DNA of 64,000 nt from Nymphaea colorata (Eukaryota > Streptophyta > Magnoliopsida > Nymphaeales > Nymphaeaceae): assembly GCF_008831285.2 (NCBI RefSeq), contig NC_045146.1, forward strand, positions 9,746,972 through 9,810,971, written 5' to 3'. Below the pieces are notes generated by a model, which saw only the letters and a list, made by a program, of their open reading frames with translations, did not search any database and was not told where the DNA came from. The position numbers and the translations under genes are program-made. The stretch's first letter is position 1; every line of letters starts with the position of its first letter. Positions 1 through 11,481 of this stretch are shown here, piece by piece.

Positions 1-1190
1 TCTTTCTATTTGAGGTTGTTGAGATATTGGTCATGTTCTGTTAGTTGCTGGGTTTGAACAATCTTGCAAGTGGACCAACAGTTAGATATGTGTAGTAATG
101 TGAAAAGCTGCATATTTTTAATATAAAAAAAATATGAAAAACTTAAAAAAGATCAGGAAAAATGTTCTGTGTGAACAAAACATGAATTGCATAAGTACAA
201 GTTATATAAACAAGTGACGTGTCAAACATAAAATTCCAATTAATGGAAATGTAGTCAACAAACATTTACATTTCGCTCAAGCATGGTAACTTGAAGTCCA
301 TAATGCATAAGTTTAGAGTAAAACTGCAATAACATGATTCTAAAACTCGGATCTCCCTTAGAGGCTTAGATTCATCTAGGAGAGAGTATGTATCTCAAGA
401 AGGACTAGATGGCTTAGGTTCTTCTCCTCTAGGTTTCCCTACTCCACTAGGTTTTCCTACTCCACTAAGTTCCTCTTGATTTTTATATTGCTGATGCTAT
501 TACTGCTGCTGGTGTGACATCCAAATGTCATGCCTTTCATGGTTAAAATAAGCTTTCATGCACAAAATGAGTACAAACCTTTCTTCAACGTAAAACTGAT
601 TTCTTGCTAAAAAATCTGACCTTAAATCACTATTGTCTTCCTCAATACTGTAAGAACACCCCCATGTACAACTAATAAGAAAGTCCATGGGTCGTGTATG
701 TTGGAAATTTTAAACAGAAAATAAGAAAAGGTGGTGGGTCTCTTTAAGACAGTTAATGTATCATATGATATGAGTTGTATCACAATATATTCCACGATAT
801 GGAAGCGTAACATATGATATTGTGTGATACGAGCATTACACTCCTATAGAAATTTACACGGTATATATAATGCATTTCTCAAAAATTACATTGTGTATAG
901 TAATATATCATACAATACTAAACTGGTTCTAAAGGCTAGTATGCCTTGCGGTTAAACCTAATCTCATGAGTTGTTACAGGCTTACTTTTCAGCCATGTGA
1001 CACCAAGGGTTGCTCAAAGCCATAGGCCAGCCTTTACTCATCTAAGAGTAGCCACAGTTTGTTTTGTTTGATTAAACGAGGATTACATACATGTAGTCAA
1101 TTCACCGTGACTCTGAACCCTTGATTTCTTGATGATTGGTGAATAATGGACACATAAGTCCATCAAGACACACCCTTCCTCTGAGCATCC
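1..1190. other. Non-coding stretch, probably intron of the nucleoside hydrolase gene
   Basis: No exon, RNA gene or transposon protein was recognised here. The sequence is AT-rich. An 18-bp direct repeat ending in CTACTCCACTA occurs twice in a row at 432-449 and 450-467. Because the URH exons downstream begin mid-gene and element A is inserted at 1191, this stretch is probably part of an upstream intron of that gene. That placement is inference. Confidence 0.4.
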
Positions 1191-1434
1191 TGTAGAATCA
1201 CAAAGATCAAGAACAAAGGAATAAGAAGAACACGATGTAACGTGGAAAAACCCTCAACAAGAGGAAAAAAACCACAGACGAGGAGGAACTGGCGCACACT
1301 AGCCCCCAGACTCTCTCTCTCTTAAGATTTCATTAAAAACTTTAAGATTAGGGTTACAATGATATAAGTATGCCCTAACAAGGACAAACTGGATCGGGTC
1401 TAGACCCGGACCCAAACACCCAGATCCGTCAACA
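1191..1434 (-). repeat. 3' LTR of Copia element A
   Basis: This 244-bp LTR lies after the purine tract in the minus orientation and matches 6301-6542 almost throughout. The stop codon of the polyprotein (TGA, 1429-1431) lies inside it, so the last codons of the reading frame are LTR sequence. Confidence 0.93.
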
Positions 1435-4400
1435 CTCCCCCTCAAGTTGGGTATACATATTAAACATGCCCAACTTGGATACATTTCTCTCGAATGAAGT
1501 TGAAGATAGAGCTTTCGTCAGAATATCAGCGGTTTGGTCTTTAGACTTCATGTAAGGTAGGATTAACTCTTTAGCATCAATCCTTTCACGAATGAAGTGG
1601 CGATCAATCTCAACATGCTTTGTTCTGTCGTGTAGAACAGGGTTGTTGGCTAAGTTAATTGCAGACTTGTTGTCACAGTACATCTTCATTGGTCCTAACC
1701 TCTATTCCGATATCAGTCAGCAATATTTTCAGCCATAGTAACTCTGACACTCATATAGCAATAGCTCTATACTCTGCCTCTGCACTAGATCGAGAACACA
1801 CATCCTGCCTCTTGCTCCTCCAGACAACAAGATTTCCTCCCAAGTAGACACAATACCCTGTGGTAGACCGTCTAGTATCAGCACAACCTGCCCAGTCTGC
1901 ATCGGAGTACCCCTCAATCTCTACAGTCTCTTGTTTCACATACAAGAGTCCCTTGCCAGGATTTCTCTTCAAATAGCACAATATTCTGTCCACAGCCTTC
2001 AGGTGTATATCAGTAGGTGCATGCATGAATTGACTCAGTACATTTACTGCAAAAGTGATATCTGGTCTCGTAAGGGTAAGATAGATCAACTTCCCAACCA
2101 GACGTTGATATCTTCCCTTAGCTTCTTCACAAAGCATCTCTCCATCTCTAAGGCTTAACTTGTGTCCAGTATCAAGTGGGATAGAAGCGGGTCTACACCC
2201 CAGTTTACCAGTCTCCTCCAACAGATCTAATGTATATTTCCGTTGGTTTAACACAAGGCCATTACTAGATCTAGCAATCTCAATACCAAGAAAATACTTC
2301 AGTTTGCCAAGGTCCTTGAGATCAAATTCAGTAGCCAGTAACACTTTTAACTTGAAGATCTCCTCCTCATCATCTCCTGTGACAATCATGTCATCCACAT
2401 AGACAAGTAAAAGAATGACCCTGCTCTCCTTTTTCTTCACAAATAAAGTGTGGTCTCCATTACCTTGATTGTACCCATGATGTTGCATCACTCGTATGAG
2501 ACGTTCAAACCATGCTCTAGGTGACTGCTTGAGGCCATATAAGGCCTTTTTCAGCTTATAGCATTTCTGTGGTTCTTCATATCCTGGGGGCATACACATA
2601 TATACTTCTTCTTCGAGATCACCATTGAGAAAAGCATTCTTAACATCGAGTTGGTACATCCTCCACTCCTTCATCACAACAAGGGACATAACAACTCTAA
2701 CTGTCTTCATTTTTGCAACTGGAGCAAAAGTCTCCAAATAATCAATCCCATATTTTTGACTAAACCCCTTGGCCACAAGACGAGCTTTATATCTTTCAAC
2801 ACTTCCATCGGATTTGTATTTAATGGTATACACCCACTTGAATCCAACCAAGTGAGCTGCCTCAGGCATCTTCACAACTTCCCATGTCATGTTTCTTCTC
2901 AAGGCTTCCATTTCTTCTTTCATAGCATCAGCCCACTTGGAATCACCTTGAGCTTCTGCAACGGTCCTGGGAATCACAACCAAAGAAAGAGAAAATACAA
3001 AACACTTGTAATCCTTGCTAAGTCTTGAATAAGACACAAAATTACCAATCGAGTGTTGAGTACATGTCCTGACACCCTTTCCCAGGGCAATGGGAAGATC
3101 TTCATTTTCTTTTTCAACCTCATCTTGAGTCTTCAAGGTAGGACTTGGTTCATGCAGGGAAGGAGCGACATTGGGATTGGAAATAGATCTCGCACCACAA
3201 GTCACCTTCTCTGTCCGAGCACCTCGTCTAGAGTAGACCTGTCCAAACATACGATGACCTTCCTTCTCAGTTCCTGTGCTACACCCTTCCTCCTTCTCAG
3301 GCACATCAACAACTGTGAGAGGTTCTTCTTTCTTGTAGTCCAAAAATTCTGTAAATTGAATCTTCTGACTCTGAGAATATTCTTCCCTAATCACAGACTT
3401 CTCCTCCTGAAGAGGATTCTCACAAAAGTAAGAGGCATGTTCCAAGAAAGTAACATCCCTTGTAACATAAACACGACCAGTGGTAGGATCAAGACACCTG
3501 TATCCTTTCTGAGTAGGAGAATACTCAACAAACACACCCTTGATAGACCGGGGATCAAGTTTTTTAATATTTGGACTGTGATCATGAATAAAACACACAC
3601 AGCCAAAAACACGAGGGGGGAGGGAAAAAGGTTGACGACTTCCCGGAAGTAAAGAATGGGGAGTCCGACCATTCAACACACGATTGGGCATGCGGTTGAT
3701 AAGATAAGCACTAGTAAGAACTGCATCACCCCAATAATGCTTGGGAAGTTTCCTCTGAAACAAGAGGGCTCTGGTGACATTAAGGAGCTGGCGATTCTTC
3801 CTCTCGGCCACCCCATTTTGTGGGGGAGTATAACTACATGATGTCTCATGAACAATCCCCCTTTTTCGAAGGAAATCCTCAACTGAGTGACACATATACT
3901 CACGGGCATTATCTGACCGGAAGGTTTTAACATTTCCACCATATTGATTTTGCACAAGGAGAATGAAAGTTTCTATGATATGAGGTACCTCACTGCGATA
4001 TTTTAGTAAGTACACAAAGGGGGTTCTAGAGAAGTCATCAATGAAGGTTATAAAGTATTGAAAACCTTGACGGGTATGAATTCCCGAAGGCCCCCACACA
4101 TCAGAGTGAACCAAGGAAAAAACTTCATTAACACAACTAGTAGAAATAGGGTACGAAGCCCTCACATGTTTGGCCAACTGACATACATCACAAGAAATCA
4201 ACGACAAATTCAAAGTGGAACACAAATCGGGAAACAACTGTTTCAAAATCCCAAAAGGTAAATGCCCAAGACGTTCATGCCAATATAAGAAGGACTGAAG
4301 GCAATCTTCTCTTCGCTTTTCTGTTTTGCTGATCGCTGTCATAAGAGCAGTGGCCACGCGTATGGGAAGACGATACAAGCCATCAGACGCCAAACCAATC

Positions 4401-5734
4401 CCAATCCTCTTCCTTGTCGCCAAGTCCTGCAAAATACAACGAGTTGCAGAAAAAATGAGTTCACAATTCAGCTCTTTAATAAGTTTACTAATTGACAAGA
4501 GATTTAAGGGAAGCTGAGGGACATGTAATGCTCCTCGCACATGAAATTTGTCCAACAAGGACAAACTCCCTTCTCCAGCCACAGAGGTAGAGGAACCATC
4601 TGCAAGAGATACTCGTTCCCGTCCCGAAGACAATTTATACTCATGAAACAATTTAGGGTTACCCGTCATGTGGTGAGTAGCACCATTGTCCACAATCCAT
4701 TCCCCTACACAAGAGTTACCTTTATCCCCTACAATGGCAAGAGCATGATTAGCCTTTGTCTCATCTGATGCCTCGACGTGATTGACATCGAGCCGACCCA
4801 AGTAAGCCCTCAGTTCCCGAAGTTGTTCAGCAGAGATAGAGATCTTTCCTCCACTAGCTTTTGTCTCCTCAGGCACAGTCGGCTTCCCGTAAGAAGGCTT
4901 CCCTTTGTTACTCTTTTTCTCTGGATGAAGATCCCAACAGAAATCCACAGTATGACCATTCTTCTTGCAATGAGTACATCTACGAAGAGATCTAGTAGTG
5001 CCTCCAGGACCCCGACTAACAAGAGCCGATCTCTCATTATATGGCATGAGATCTCTCTTTCCCCCAGATGTAACCAGCCTCCTCTGTTCTTCAGCTTCAA
5101 CATGAGAATACACATCTTCAATACTTGACACTTCTCCTGAATTCAGAATCTGGCTTCTAACGCTTTCAAACTCATCATGTAAACCAGCTAAAAAGAGGAA
5201 TACTCTATTTTCCCACTCTTTAGCAACATAAAGTGCCTGATCGTGAGGACAATGCCAATTAATATCAGAATAATAGTCAAGATTCTCCCACTTGGCTTTC
5301 AAAGTCCCATAAACAGATAAGTTCCCTTGCCGAATTCCATAGACAGTCGTCATTAGTTGGTAAGTCCGGATAACTGTTTTCTTCTGGCCATACATTTGCT
5401 CCAAAATCACCCACATGTCTCTAGCAGTCTTCTTCCGAAGAATAAGGGGTTGTATATCAGCGGAAACAGAGTTGACAATCCAAGTTTTTACTTGATTATC
5501 CTCAAGAAACCAAGTGTCCCACTCACCACTTGTCTCTACCGGTTCAGGTTTCCTTCCATTGATATAGGCAATCCGACCGCGGCCTGCGAACCCCATAGTC
5601 ATAGCGGCCGACCACGGGAGATAGTTCTCCTTGGTCAGGCGAATAGTAGTAACTTGAACGGGAACATTCTCAGTTCTATAGGCCCCAATTTCAGAGTGAT
5701 CAGTGTTGACCGTGGACGAGGAAGACGCTGCCAT
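1429..5734 (-). pseudogene. Copia gag-pol polyprotein of element A, broken near its C-terminus
   Basis: The open frame from ATG 5734 runs 1,327 residues to a TGA at 1751; the rest of RNase H follows in another frame to 1429. Domains in order: gag with a CCHC knuckle (CTHCKKNGHTVDFC); protease near residue 349; integrase HHCC (HERLGH...CDVC, from about 485); integrase core with DVWGP (about 544), SDNARE (about 606) and AERKN (about 640); RT with YVDDM (about 1111); RNase H with SDADWAG (about 1275). Three defects are visible. The protease motif reads D-N-G (D349-N350-G351), where the related copy G has D-S-G. A TGA replaces a codon at 1751-1753. A frameshift lies near 1690. The length is typical of a single-ORF Copia polyprotein. 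The element is probably not autonomous now. Confidence 0.93.
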
Positions 5735-6288
5735 AATTATAGATCAGCACTACAAAGAGAACAAAAGTAAACAGCAACAGCGATACGTTGGCGGCAAACC
5801 TCATGGTAGCAGGGAGGCAAAGGCGTGCGGCCTGGGCAGGGCAGACGAAGAACTGGGAAGACGACGGGAGACCAGCACTAGGCGACGCCGTAACTCCAAC
5901 GCGTCGGGTCAAAAACCAGGGACCGAACAGAGTACCGTAGAACGACTCAGAGAACCACGGGCGACGCAGCTGGTGGCGCTGGTGGCTCCTTCTCAGGCGA
6001 CGCAGCTGGCAACGGCGGCAAGCAGGGCGACGCAGCTGGCAAGGGCGGCAAGCAGGGCAAAAGCAGAGAGTCGCCAGAACTTCAGTTGGCGTCGAGTCTG
6101 TCGCCGAGACTCCTACGGCGTTGTGAGCGTCACTGGAAGAGACGCTAGACTCCAACGGCGTCGGGCGATGACCACGTCGGGCAGCGAACCGTCGGGCAAA
6201 GGGCAATGAACAGTGCCGGCACGAGACTCCCTCTCACACGGCCACAACATAACCAAAACACTCGAATCAGCCACGCCAGAACTTCACG
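5735..6288 (-). other. GC-rich 5' leader of element A with 30-bp tandem repeats
   Basis: This untranslated leader lies between the primer-binding site and the gag ATG. It is much more GC-rich than its surroundings. A 30-bp unit (GGCGACGCAGCTGGCAA...) is repeated in tandem at 5996-6025 and 6026-6055, with partial copies on both sides. Long open frames occur on both strands here, but their arginine- and alanine-rich composition fits GC-rich repeat sequence rather than protein. Confidence 0.7.
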
Positions 6289-6300
6289 GCTCTGATACCA

Positions 6301-6542
6301 TGTAGAATCACGAAGATCAAGAACAAAGGAATAAGAAAAACACGATGTAACGTGGAAAAACCCTCAACAAGAGGAAAAAAACCACGGACGAGGAGGAACT
6401 GGCGCACACTAGCCCCCTCTCTCTCTCTCTTAAGATTTCATTAGAAACTTTAAGATTAGGGTTACAATGATATAAGTATGCCCTAACAAGGACAAACTGG
6501 ATCGGGTCTAGACCCGGACCCAAACACCCAGATCCGTCAACA
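6301..6542 (-). repeat. 5' LTR of Copia element A with adjacent primer-binding site
   Basis: This 242-bp LTR is followed on the minus strand by TGGTATCAGAGC (6289-6300), the primer-binding site for initiator methionine tRNA. Its outer edge abuts target duplication CATCC at 6543-6547. It differs from the other LTR near 6312, 6338, 6397 and 6452, and by a short CT-tract length change near 6420. Confidence 0.93.
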
Positions 6543-6547
6543 CATCC

Positions 6548-7858
6548 TAACAACCATCCAAGTTAGAGGAAAGACCCCTTTGGAAGGAAGTCTCCAGCCA
6601 AAGCTAGTCGCAGACTGATATCTTATAAATAAAGTGGCTGACCGTTGCCTTGACATTGACCATTAAATCTGTTCGACCTAGCACAACTATGGATGCATAA
6701 GTTGCATCCTTAAAGGAACTGGCCGTGACTCACGCACACCCCTTGCATGAGTCACACTACGTGTGGGATTTGGCTTGTTGGTAGTCTATAACTTCCATGG
6801 GTCCATTGCCTTTCAGCTTATTTACCTTTGTCTTTACTCTATGACATGCACATTTCTAAGTGCTAAACTTCCCGTTTGACTGAGGTTTAATTTATCCCAG
6901 ATGCTTTCCAAGCAAATGCCTAACTTGGTTGAATGAATATCTCATACCATTCACTTTGCTGCTCTGTCACTGCCAAATTTATTGGCATCTTCATTGATTT
7001 TGCATTTACTTGAGTAAACATTTGGCTGCCCTTGTCTATTTTAGATTGTATGTTAGTACTTATATACATATTTATGTATTGTATATTATCTCTACACATG
7101 GCATGATCTCTAACATATGCATTTGGAGACCAACATAGTTCAATGCTGTCATGTGCCAGATCTTGCTGGATAACTAAAATGTAAAAATTTGTTGTTAAAG
7201 AACAGTTACCAAATTAGTACTAGCCATGGTTTATGGTACAATGATGGTTTATGGTGGCTTTGCTAACGATTTATGGTCTTTTTAGCAATGAATTTTTAAA
7301 TTTTAGCACGTGGCAACATTTACTTTTCCTATATATATATAGGGGAAAACAGATAGCTGCCTTCAATCGACCCTAAAAAGTAGATTCATGAAAGATTGCA
7401 GTAAGTGTTCCACGAATCTGCCCCTTTTTTGGGGCAGATTTATGGAACGTAACAATATGTTACTGCTGCCAAATGCCCCCTTAGTATATTCGGCATTGTG
7501 AAATACTGCACTTGTTTGTAGTTTGGTGGGTGTGATGAAATTGTCTAGCAACCTGTACAATGTGGGTTATATCCAGTTTTATAATACTAATTTCCAATCA
7601 ATAGCCTCTAAGGAGTTGGAGTTCAAGAGCATCCCAATGTTTGATATATATATATATAGTTTAGATCAGTGCAATCATATACATATTTTCTTTGTTGAAG
7701 AAGTGATAAGCTCTCTCTTTCTCTCACGTACATGCTTTACATGCTGAATGTTGCATTCATACTGTAACTTTATTGGTCTTCATATTAGTTATCTTTGGAG
7801 TTTCATTCTCTTTCAATTTTGGTTAAATCCCTGACAATGTTCTTGTGTTCCAAATCAG
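6548..7858 (+). other. Intron sequence upstream of the first visible URH exon
   Basis: No exon was recognised between element A and the acceptor at 7857-7858. The stretch holds short AT microsatellites (about 7329-7340 and 7647-7660) and one clear hairpin (7408-7447). Because the exon at 7859 starts mid-codon, this must be intron if the gene is expressed. The preceding exon lies left of the window or is not recognisable here. Confidence 0.5.
7408..7447. repeat. 17-bp inverted repeat with T6 loop, possible MITE core
   Basis: The arms 7408-7424 and 7431-7447 match at 15 of 17 positions and are separated by TTTTTT. Sequence further out also pairs partly (GCAGTAA on the left with TTACTGC on the right). 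The right outer part read on the minus strand begins GGGGGCATTTGGC, next to TTA, which resembles the ends of Tourist-type MITEs. The matching left end is weak, so the MITE call is tentative. Confidence 0.4.
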
Positions 7859-7966
7859 AAGTAGAAAGAGAGGAGCTTGCAAACTGTGGTGGAAGATGTG
7901 CTCAACTCCTAAGCAAAATGTTGGGTGTCTATTATGCATATCATCATGAGTCCTATGGAACAGAGG
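7859..7966 (+). CDS. URH2: Uridine/inosine nucleoside hydrolase, internal exon
   Basis: This 108-nt exon follows a TTCCAAATCAG acceptor and ends at a GTGAGT donor (7967). Read with one base from the previous exon it encodes VEREELANCGG, then LLSKMLGVYYAYHHESYGTE. This resembles the segment of plant uridine nucleosidases just before the conserved YLHDP motif. The enzyme splits the N-glycosidic bond of uridine or inosine to give ribose and base, in cytosolic nucleoside salvage. The N-terminal calcium- and ribose-binding DTDPGIDD motif is not in the window. The exon is open and its border phases agree with the next exon, so nothing here suggests a pseudogene. Confidence 0.85.
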
Positions 7967-8247
7967 GTGAGTAACTGTAACTTTTCATACTTTACTGAGA
8001 AAAACATGACATTGCAAGAATACTGCTATCCGTAAGTTCACCAAAAAGACAGTTGTTTTCTGTACTCTTACTTCTATAAGCTTTTACACCTTCTTTCTGA
8101 TTTTTTCTTTTGTGGAATTTTCCTTTGGAAAAATTATTTTTTTTTAAGAAAAAATTCTGTTACATTTTCCTGAATACTAGATTTTTACTGTAGTTGTTCC
8201 TTAAGTTCACCTTCTCGTCTGATTTTCTGTGGGGCTTACTGCTGCAG

Positions 8248-8383
8248 GGGTATATCTTCATGATCCAACTACGCTAGTTGCAGCTATTGATCCTGCATTC
8301 TTTACCTATGTGGAGGGTGTTGTGAGAGTGCAAACTACTGGCATCACGAGAGGCCTCACAGTGTTTGATAATTCCAAAAAACG
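8248..8383 (+). CDS. URH2: Uridine/inosine nucleoside hydrolase, HDP-motif exon
   Basis: A 136-nt exon between a CTGCTGCAG acceptor and a GTTAGT donor (8384). It encodes GVYLHDPTTLVAAIDPAFF, then TYVEGVVRVQTTGITRGLTV, then FDNSKKR. In this family the His-Asp pair of LHDP is the leaving-group acid and a calcium ligand; both residues are kept. EGVVRVQTTGITRG is the conserved stretch after it. The exon joins the previous one through a split glycine codon (phase 1) and ends in phase 2. The wording is closer to plant URH2 than to URH1, judged from memory of the family. Confidence 0.92.
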
Positions 8384-8556
8384 GTTAGTCCTTGGTTGCT
8401 GCACTTCAATGTTCATGTGATAATTCTCTGATGGCAGTTAAGTCTGATGAAGTTCCTTGACTGCAATTGTTGGGTTTGGCAAGGGAAAGCTCAAAAGCCT
8501 ATGCAAAAGAAAAAAAAGAAAAGTAAAACTAAAGGATAAATGTTAGTGGAGAATAT

Positions 8557-8874
8557 TGTTAAAGCATAAGATTTTCAGATCTTCCATCTGGATCCAAAAT
8601 CGAGCACGTTGAACAATGTCTCACGATGTTTTATGTCCTTGTATTCTACGTTTTTGTAAACTGTGTTGCGGTATTTTATGTCCTTGTGATATGTGAAAGT
8701 CTCGTAGGATTCAGCAATTGTAACTGATTGAGTGTATTATAAATATGGGCCATGTAGATAATCTTGGTCAGGGCCTCTTCTCCTCAGCCTCTCCTTGTCT
8801 CATTCTCTCTCTCTCTATCTTCTTGCATGAATACAGATGTTTATTTACACATTATTTGTGCTAGAATCCTATCA
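8557..8874 (+). repeat. 5' LTR of element B
   Basis: A 318-bp LTR from TGTTAAAG to CTATCA, ending just before a TGGTATCAGAG primer-binding site at 8875. It contains a CT-rich tract near its 3' end shared with the copy at 26899. Confidence 0.88.
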
Positions 8875-8936
8875 TGGTATCAGAGACAGGTTTTGTTGTC
8901 TTTACCTAACGAAATCCTCAAACAGGTATGATATGG

Positions 8937-10136
8937 TTAGAACTCCTTTCCCATCTTGTCTCTATCATGAATATTTACTTTTCTCTTGCGTAATCCTTGT
9001 CCTTTTACACAAGGACACGATTCCTCCTTAGTGCATTCGGCGGTTTTAACAAAAGGGCACGATTCCTCCTTAGTGCATTCGGTAAGTAATGAACTACAAG
9101 GGGTCATATGAAAAGAAGCTCCAGAATCAAGAATCCAAGAGTACTTACTTGAAGATGTAGATGCTATCGTTGCTTCGGAAGTTGGAGAAGTCTCTTTCCC
9201 TTTGAGTAGTGGTTGAAGAGCATCAATAAGCTTGTCTAGGTCAAATCGATTGCTTTCTTCATACATTGTCCCAGCCACACTTGTCTTTTTGTCAAATCTC
9301 CTCAATTTAGGACACCTAGGTTTAGTGTGTCCTTCTTCTTGACAATGGAAACATATAATCTTCTTGTTGCCATTATTCTCATAATTTCGATTAAAATGAG
9401 GAGGTCTATAAGTTCTCATATGAGTGCCGGGTCTTGAAGTAGCAAGAACACTTTCACTCTTTTCTTTACAAAAATTGAGTCTATTCTCCTCCATTTGAAG
9501 CTCGGCTATGGCTTCATTCATAGATGGCACCTTATGTCTATGAAGCAAGGAAGTTTTGACTCCATCATATTCCGGTCTAAGACCAAGAATGAATTTATAA
9601 AATTTTTCCCTTTGGATTTGTTTTTCCCTCACTCCAATGTCTCTTGGATCATACCATTCGGGTTCAAATAGGGCAAGTTCGTCCCATAATTGCTCCATTT
9701 CTCCAACGTATTGCTTAATGGACTTATCCCCTTGTTGGAGACTTGCAATCTTCATTTGAAGATTGCACATGTAAGCCACATCTTTCATAGTGTGGGTTTT
9801 CTTGAAGAAATCCCAAGCATCATGAGCAAAATTATGTTTTGCTATTTGGCCCATAGTTGTAGTATCAACACAAGCAATAATCTTGTGATGTCCTATCTTC
9901 CACTCTTCCCATTTTCTCTCGTATTCACTCATGACCTTGTTTTTTTCCACTCCATCTAGTTCTTGGGCTTTACCATCTATGGTTTTGGTTAGGACTAATT
10001 GAGGTTCACTTTTAGATCCATCAACAAGTCCCCATAAGCCTTTACTTCTAATGAAATGTTCCATAGTTTTTGCCCAAGAAACATAGTTTGATGAAGTAAG
10101 TTTAGGGAGAGGAGTAAAAGAATTTCTTTCATCCAT
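8937..10136 (-). pseudogene. Copia gag and N-terminal protease fragment (element D)
   Basis: I prefer the ATG at 10136 (MDERNSFTPLPKLTSSNY) because the family gag usually starts just before this NYVSW-type motif; the open frame extends further upstream to 10229. The product is a UBN2-type gag with a CCHC knuckle (CFHCQEEGHTKPRC) and then WILDSGASFHMTP, the protease active site. Just after it a 42-bp tandem duplication repeats the peptide TECTKEESC. The frame then crosses into unrelated leader sequence of element B at about 9011 and ends at 8937. Gag packages the RNA; without the rest of pol this copy cannot move alone. Confidence 0.85.
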
Positions 10137-10935
10137 AATGTGTACCTTGTAGAGGAGATGTTGAGGTAGTGCTAGGATGAAAAACAGCCACAAAAAAATA
10201 AGCTTTTGATGTGCCAAAAACTGCTTCAATCTTCACCTCAAGGAAGCTTGATCCCGTCACAAATATCACCAAATGAGGTCAGCAAACAAAACCCTCTTGT
10301 GTTTGTGTTAAATCACAGCCGACAATACATCGAACACTTGGAGTGCTTCACAGCTCCAAAGAAAGAGTAATAGCTGAATCTTCAAGTCTTGAGAAAAAAA
10401 ACAGCACGACAAAGAGCCAAAACCTGGCTCTGATACCATGTAAATCAGGCCCAAATTCGAGAATACAAATACTTCAAGAGATACACTCTTGAAGATCCCA
10501 ACAACTTCAATAGATAATACAAAGCCAAACCTCAAACTTGAGGAGAAGATACCAAATATATTAATCTCAAGAGAAGAAAACACAAGAGAGGCCAAAAAGC
10601 CTTAAAAGAACAAAGGTCTCAAGTGCCCTATTTATAGAGGAAGTATATAAGAAAGGAGGAAGAAAAGAGGAAGAGGAAGTGGCTGTTGGGGCTCCCAACG
10701 GCTAGATTTCTAGCCGTTGGGAACTCCCAACAACTACTTCCTTTCTTAATAAAAAAAGGAAAAGAAAAAGGCATGAAAAATAAAGACAAAATAAATACAA
10801 AAAGTTACAAAAAGTCCTATGCATACACACACATACATTTATATATACAAATCATACATCAAACTGCTAGGAGTTTAAGACATATGATAGTAGATACAAA
10901 AACATGTATGTATACTTACATTATAAATTCTAACA
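9011..10935 (-). mobile_element. Truncated Copia element D: 5' LTR, leader, gag and protease start
   Basis: A minus-strand fragment inside B. It holds one LTR (10439-10935), a TGGTATCAGAGCC primer-binding site (10426-10438), a short leader and a gag frame that reaches the protease. It stops abruptly at about 9011, where B leader sequence resumes. Integrase, RT, RNase H and a 3' LTR are missing, so this is a deletion derivative. Confidence 0.8.
10439..10935 (-). repeat. 5' LTR of element D
   Basis: On the + strand it runs from TGTAAATCAGG to ATTCTAACA, so on the minus strand it begins TGTTAGAAT and ends TGATTTACA, directly before the primer-binding site. It is about 497 bp. A 15-bp inverted repeat, CCCAACGGCTAGATT and CTAGCCGTTGGGAA, lies at about 10694-10729. 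No second copy of this LTR was found. Confidence 0.75.
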
Positions 10936-11481
10936 AGTTTATCACGTTTAGGCCCAAGGACGTGAACAAAATAGGTACAACCAAATACTTTTGGTGCAAC
11001 AGGAAATAAGCTTCGATTGGGATAAACAAGTTTAATCGGTACTTTGTTGTCAATGGAGGATGACGGTAAACGATTTGTCAGGTAACAAGCCATGAGTATG
11101 GCATAACCCCATAAGTATGCAGGTACATGATTATGAAGCATTAGGGTACGAGCAACAGTTAGAAGTTGCCTATGTTTTTGTTCGGTAACTCCATTCTGTT
11201 GTGAGGTATGAGGACATGTAAATTGGGGAGAGATACCATTTTCAGCATAAAAGGTCATTAAGATCGATGATTTAAACTCAAGAGCATTATCAGTGCGAAT
11301 ACACTTAACCAGAAAACCAGAAAAAATCAGATTACAGTTTAATTCTTTAGTAATACTGCTGACAAAGAGTAAGTTCACAGGAATATTTGGAACATGCAGG
11401 GTGGAGACGGTATTTGTTCAACAGGGACAAGCTCCCTTTCCTAGCCACAGAGATAGAAGACCCATCTGCCATAGACACGCG

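Larger units (their letters stand above)
1191..6542 (-). mobile_element. Copia (Ty1) LTR retrotransposon A, nearly complete
   Basis: A 5,352-bp element on the minus strand with two LTRs of 244 and 242 bp. On the minus strand each LTR starts TGTTGACGG and ends TTCTACA. It is flanked by a perfect 5-bp target duplication CATCC (1186-1190 and 6543-6547). The primer-binding site TGGTATCAGAGC (6289-6300), complementary to initiator tRNA-Met, follows the 5' LTR, and a purine tract GAGGGGGAG precedes the 3' LTR. The internal order is gag, protease, integrase, RT, RNase H, which defines Copia. The LTRs differ at about four substitutions plus one short indel, so the insertion is fairly recent. It now lacks an intact polyprotein. 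Confidence 0.95.

Noticed and set aside
5703-6209. Open frames of 168 codons on both strands upstream of gag in element A
   Set aside because: They lie in the GC-rich, repeat-bearing leader between the primer-binding site and the gag ATG. Composition is Arg/Ala-rich with no domain, and both strands are open only because of base composition.
6548-7858. Search for the preceding URH exon (segment before VEREELANC)
   Set aside because: No stretch encodes the expected GDPEAADVV or VGINVT-like motifs with splice borders here or in 1-1190, so the exon is placed outside the window.
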